Part shown: in pieces, positions 7,325 through 8,676 of the stretch
Layout: every line of letters starts with the position of its first letter
How positions within the stretch are numbered: position 1 is the stretch's first letter
Source: an uncultured Gammaproteobacteria bacterium
GTDB taxonomy: Bacteria; Pseudomonadota; Gammaproteobacteria; PS1; Thioglobaceae
DNA length: 8,676 nucleotides
Direction of reading: 5' to 3'
Assembly (NCBI GenBank): GCA_913044155.1
Contig: CAJWNF010000019.1
Coordinates: forward strand, 1 to 8,676
The notes under the pieces: model-generated
Database searches by the model: none
The model's input: the letters and a program-made list of their open reading frames with translations, nothing else
What the model was told of the DNA's origin: nothing
Program-made: the position numbers and the translations under genes

Positions 7325-7835
7325 AAATTTCCTTAATCCTTAGCCAGGCAATCTTGTTTATCTCAAGCAGAGCGCTCTGTCTTTCTTGTTCAATTGTGTT
7401 TTCTTGTCGTCTTATGAAATTAGCCAATATTTCAGATTTATCTTTTCCCTTTACCGCCATAATGAAAGGAAAATTAAACTTTACATAATATTTCTGGTTA
7501 AGCTCTTCAAACAGCTTAATTTCACTATCACTGCAGTCATTTAGACCTGCAGATTTTTGTTCACTAGTTGAAAAATCGGTTAATTCATTTTTTTGTGCCT
7601 TTTTCCCTGCCAACATTGGATGGGCTTTAATCAGATTGTCCTGTAAGTCTTGATCCGCTTGTAGCATAATTTCACTTAAAAGTTGATGAAAAATTTCTAG
7701 ACTATTGTGCCCCTTGCCAGACAAAACTTTCGGCAAGGCTTGCTCGACAAACCAGGGAGAGTGTTCATATAAATTTTCAAAAGTCTGTAAAAATTCTTTT
7801 GCAGAGTGCTTGGCTAGATCTGCTGGTAATTTCAT
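7314..7835 (-). CDS. uraD: OHCU decarboxylase UraD
   Basis: UraD decarboxylates 2-oxo-4-hydroxy-4-carboxy-5-ureidoimidazoline to S-allantoin. From ATG 7835 it has 173 residues, close to the family's 160-170. The helical OHCU decarboxylase signatures are all visible: the LYEHSPWFVEQAL region (22-34), AHPMLAGK (71-78, catalytic H72), STSEQKSAGL (89-98, with E92) and KFNFPFIMAVKG (119-130). An upstream in-frame TTG at 7868 would add eleven residues and overlap puuE by 28 bp. I prefer the ATG because it gives the N-terminal length normal for the family and begins 5 bp after the puuE stop. The ribosome-binding site is weak, with an AGG about 12 nt upstream. The stop is TGA at 7316-7314, inside alc. 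The sampled DNA here is AT-rich (one 60-base line at 28% GC). It is not fused to uraH, which lies four genes downstream. Confidence 0.96.
   Translation of the reverse strand: MKLPADLAKHSAKEFLQTFENLYEHSPWFVEQALPKVLSGKGHNSLEIFHQLLSEIMLQADQDLQDNLIKAHPMLAGKKAQKNELTDFSTSEQKSAGLNDCSDSEIKLFEELNQKYYVKFNFPFIMAVKGKDKSEILANFIRRQENTIEQERQSALLEINKIAWLRIKEIYGL
7330..7334 (-). promoter_or_regulatory. Ribosome-binding site of alc
   Basis: AAGGA on the minus strand lies 5 nt before the alc ATG and inside the final uraD codons. It supports ATG 7324 as the start despite the 11-bp overlap with uraD. Confidence 0.7.
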
Positions 7836-7840
7836 AGCTA

Positions 7841-8676
7841 TTATTTGCCTGAAAAATTTTCGTACCAATGCTCAGCTATTTGCTTTCGGGTACAAAACCA
7901 GACATCATCAAAGTTTCTGACATATTCCAAAAATCTTCGCATCGCCATAATCCTACCGGGCCTTCCCAAGATACGCGCATGCATCCCTACTGACATCATT
8001 TTTGGGTGAGTTTTGCCTTCCAAATATAGCGCATCAAAACTATCCTTGAGGTAGCTGAAAAACTGCTCGCCAGAGTTAAATCCTTGAGTGGTAGCGAACC
8101 TCATATCATTCACATCAAGGGTATAAGGAATCACTAAATGCTTGTCTTTATTACTCTTACCCTTAACCCAATATGGTAAATCATCATCGTAACTATCACT
8201 GTCATACATAAAACCGCCCTCTTCAATAACTAGCCTTCTAGTGTTTGGACTATTTCTTCCGGTATACCAACCGATTGGGCGTTTACCTAAAACATCTTTC
8301 AACAAAGATATACAGCTATCCATATGTTCTCGCTCTGTCTCTTGGTCAACAAATTGATAATCTATCCAACGTAAGCCATGAGCGCAAATGTCATAACCCT
8401 CGTCAACCAAATAGTCTGCCAACTCACGGTTACGTGCAATTGCCATAGCGACAGCAAAAATGGTTATAGGTATTTCAAACTCTCTGAAGAGACGCAATAT
8501 TCTCCACACTCCCACTCTTGAACCATACTCATACAAAGACTCCATACTCATATGTCTATCACCCTCATAGGGCTTTGCAGCGACGATTTCTGATAGGAAT
8601 GCCTCCGAAGCCTTGTCACCGTGCAATACACAGTTCTCGCCGCCCTCCTCATAATTAAGCACAAACTGCAGTGCAA
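7841..8676 (-). CDS. puuE: Allantoinase PuuE, polysaccharide-deacetylase-like (5'-partial)
   Basis: PuuE hydrolyses S-allantoin to allantoate. It belongs to the cofactor-independent, NodB-like allantoinase family and is unrelated to the metal-dependent amidohydrolase AllB. The frame runs off the right edge: the visible protein starts ALQFVLNYEEGGEN, which in the family is about 25-30 residues into the protein. The visible part is 277 residues of roughly 300-305, with the TAA stop at 7843-7841. A GTG at 8662 is in frame but is internal, not the start. Family signatures are NYEEGGE (visible residues 7-13), SMESLYEYGSRVGVWR (about 43-58), an ICAHGLRWIDY motif (H99, W103) and RPIGWYTGRNSPNT. In metal-dependent deacetylases the first motif would carry Asp-Asp and the second would be HxxxH; here they read NYEEG and HGLRW, consistent with the reported metal independence. 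It ends 5 bp before uraD and is the most upstream gene visible. Confidence 0.96.
   Translation of the reverse strand, partial: ALQFVLNYEEGGENCVLHGDKASEAFLSEIVAAKPYEGDRHMSMESLYEYGSRVGVWRILRLFREFEIPITIFAVAMAIARNRELADYLVDEGYDICAHGLRWIDYQFVDQETEREHMDSCISLLKDVLGKRPIGWYTGRNSPNTRRLVIEEGGFMYDSDSYDDDLPYWVKGKSNKDKHLVIPYTLDVNDMRFATTQGFNSGEQFFSYLKDSFDALYLEGKTHPKMMSVGMHARILGRPGRIMAMRRFLEYVRNFDDVWFCTRKQIAEHWYENFSGK

Larger units (their letters stand above)
1..8676 (-). other. Purine/urate catabolic operon (nine co-directional genes, both ends open)
   Basis: All nine genes share one strand. Going 5' to 3', the junctions are a 5-bp gap (puuE-uraD), an 11-bp overlap (uraD-alc), a 4-bp overlap (alc-allA), a 4-bp overlap (allA-puuD), an 8-bp overlap (puuD-guaD), a 14-bp gap (guaD-uraH), a 1-bp overlap (uraH-xdhA) and a 33-bp gap (xdhA-xdhB). 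No promoter or terminator can be seen, and neither would fit between genes. Single-transcript organisation is inferred. The gene order is roughly the reverse of the pathway order, with late steps first and xanthine oxidation last. Confidence 0.85.

Noticed and set aside
7705..8448. Plus-strand open frames opposite uraD and puuE
   Set aside because: They are short, unrecognised and fully antisense to genes identified by multiple motifs.
1..8676. tRNA/rRNA genes, insertion sequences, CRISPR arrays, riboswitches
   Set aside because: Virtually every base is inside a recognised coding sequence, and no repeat arrays, terminal inverted repeats or long untranslated leaders are present.

Overview
This window is one block of nine genes, all on the minus strand. 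Together they encode a complete aerobic purine-degradation route from guanine or xanthine to glyoxylate, urea, CO2 and ammonia. In transcription order (high to low coordinate) they are puuE (5'-partial at the right edge), uraD, alc, allA, puuD, guaD, uraH, xdhA and xdhB (3'-partial at the left edge). Every product was identified from family motifs read in the translations; no database search was possible.

The host is probably a Gram-negative, respiring bacterium. The evidence is a cytochrome-c-fused membrane urate oxidase (PuuD), a two-subunit bacterial xanthine dehydrogenase, and moderate to low GC (hand-counted 60-base lines run from about 28% to 60%). A moderately AT-rich, possibly marine, gammaproteobacterium would fit, but this is a guess and the window has no phylogenetic marker.

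Layout by position: 1-1465 xdhB (molybdopterin subunit, C-terminal part missing); 1499-2992 xdhA (Fe-S/FAD subunit, GTG start); 2992-3336 uraH; 3351-4640 guaD; 4633-5808 puuD; 5805-6326 allA; 6323-7324 alc; 7314-7835 uraD; 7841-8676 puuE (N terminus missing). The largest gap between genes is 33 bp (1466-1498), and most junctions overlap by 1 to 11 bp. There is therefore no room for an internal terminator, and the block reads as one tightly coupled operon. Its promoter must lie to the right of the window and its end to the left.

How the genes work together: GuaD deaminates guanine to xanthine. XdhAB oxidises hypoxanthine/xanthine to urate. PuuD oxidises urate to 5-hydroxyisourate and passes the electrons to cytochrome c. 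UraH and UraD convert this to OHCU and then S-allantoin. PuuE opens allantoin to allantoate. Alc and AllA release two ureas and glyoxylate. Not seen in the window: a purine transporter, a regulator, the xdhC maturation factor, and urease or glyoxylate-using genes.

I found no RNA genes, mobile elements, CRISPR arrays, attachment sites or credible plus-strand genes. I do not see a new biological system. The points of interest are the unusual completeness and compactness of the operon, and a ribosome-binding site for xdhA that is written in the codons of the conserved C-terminal motif of UraH.
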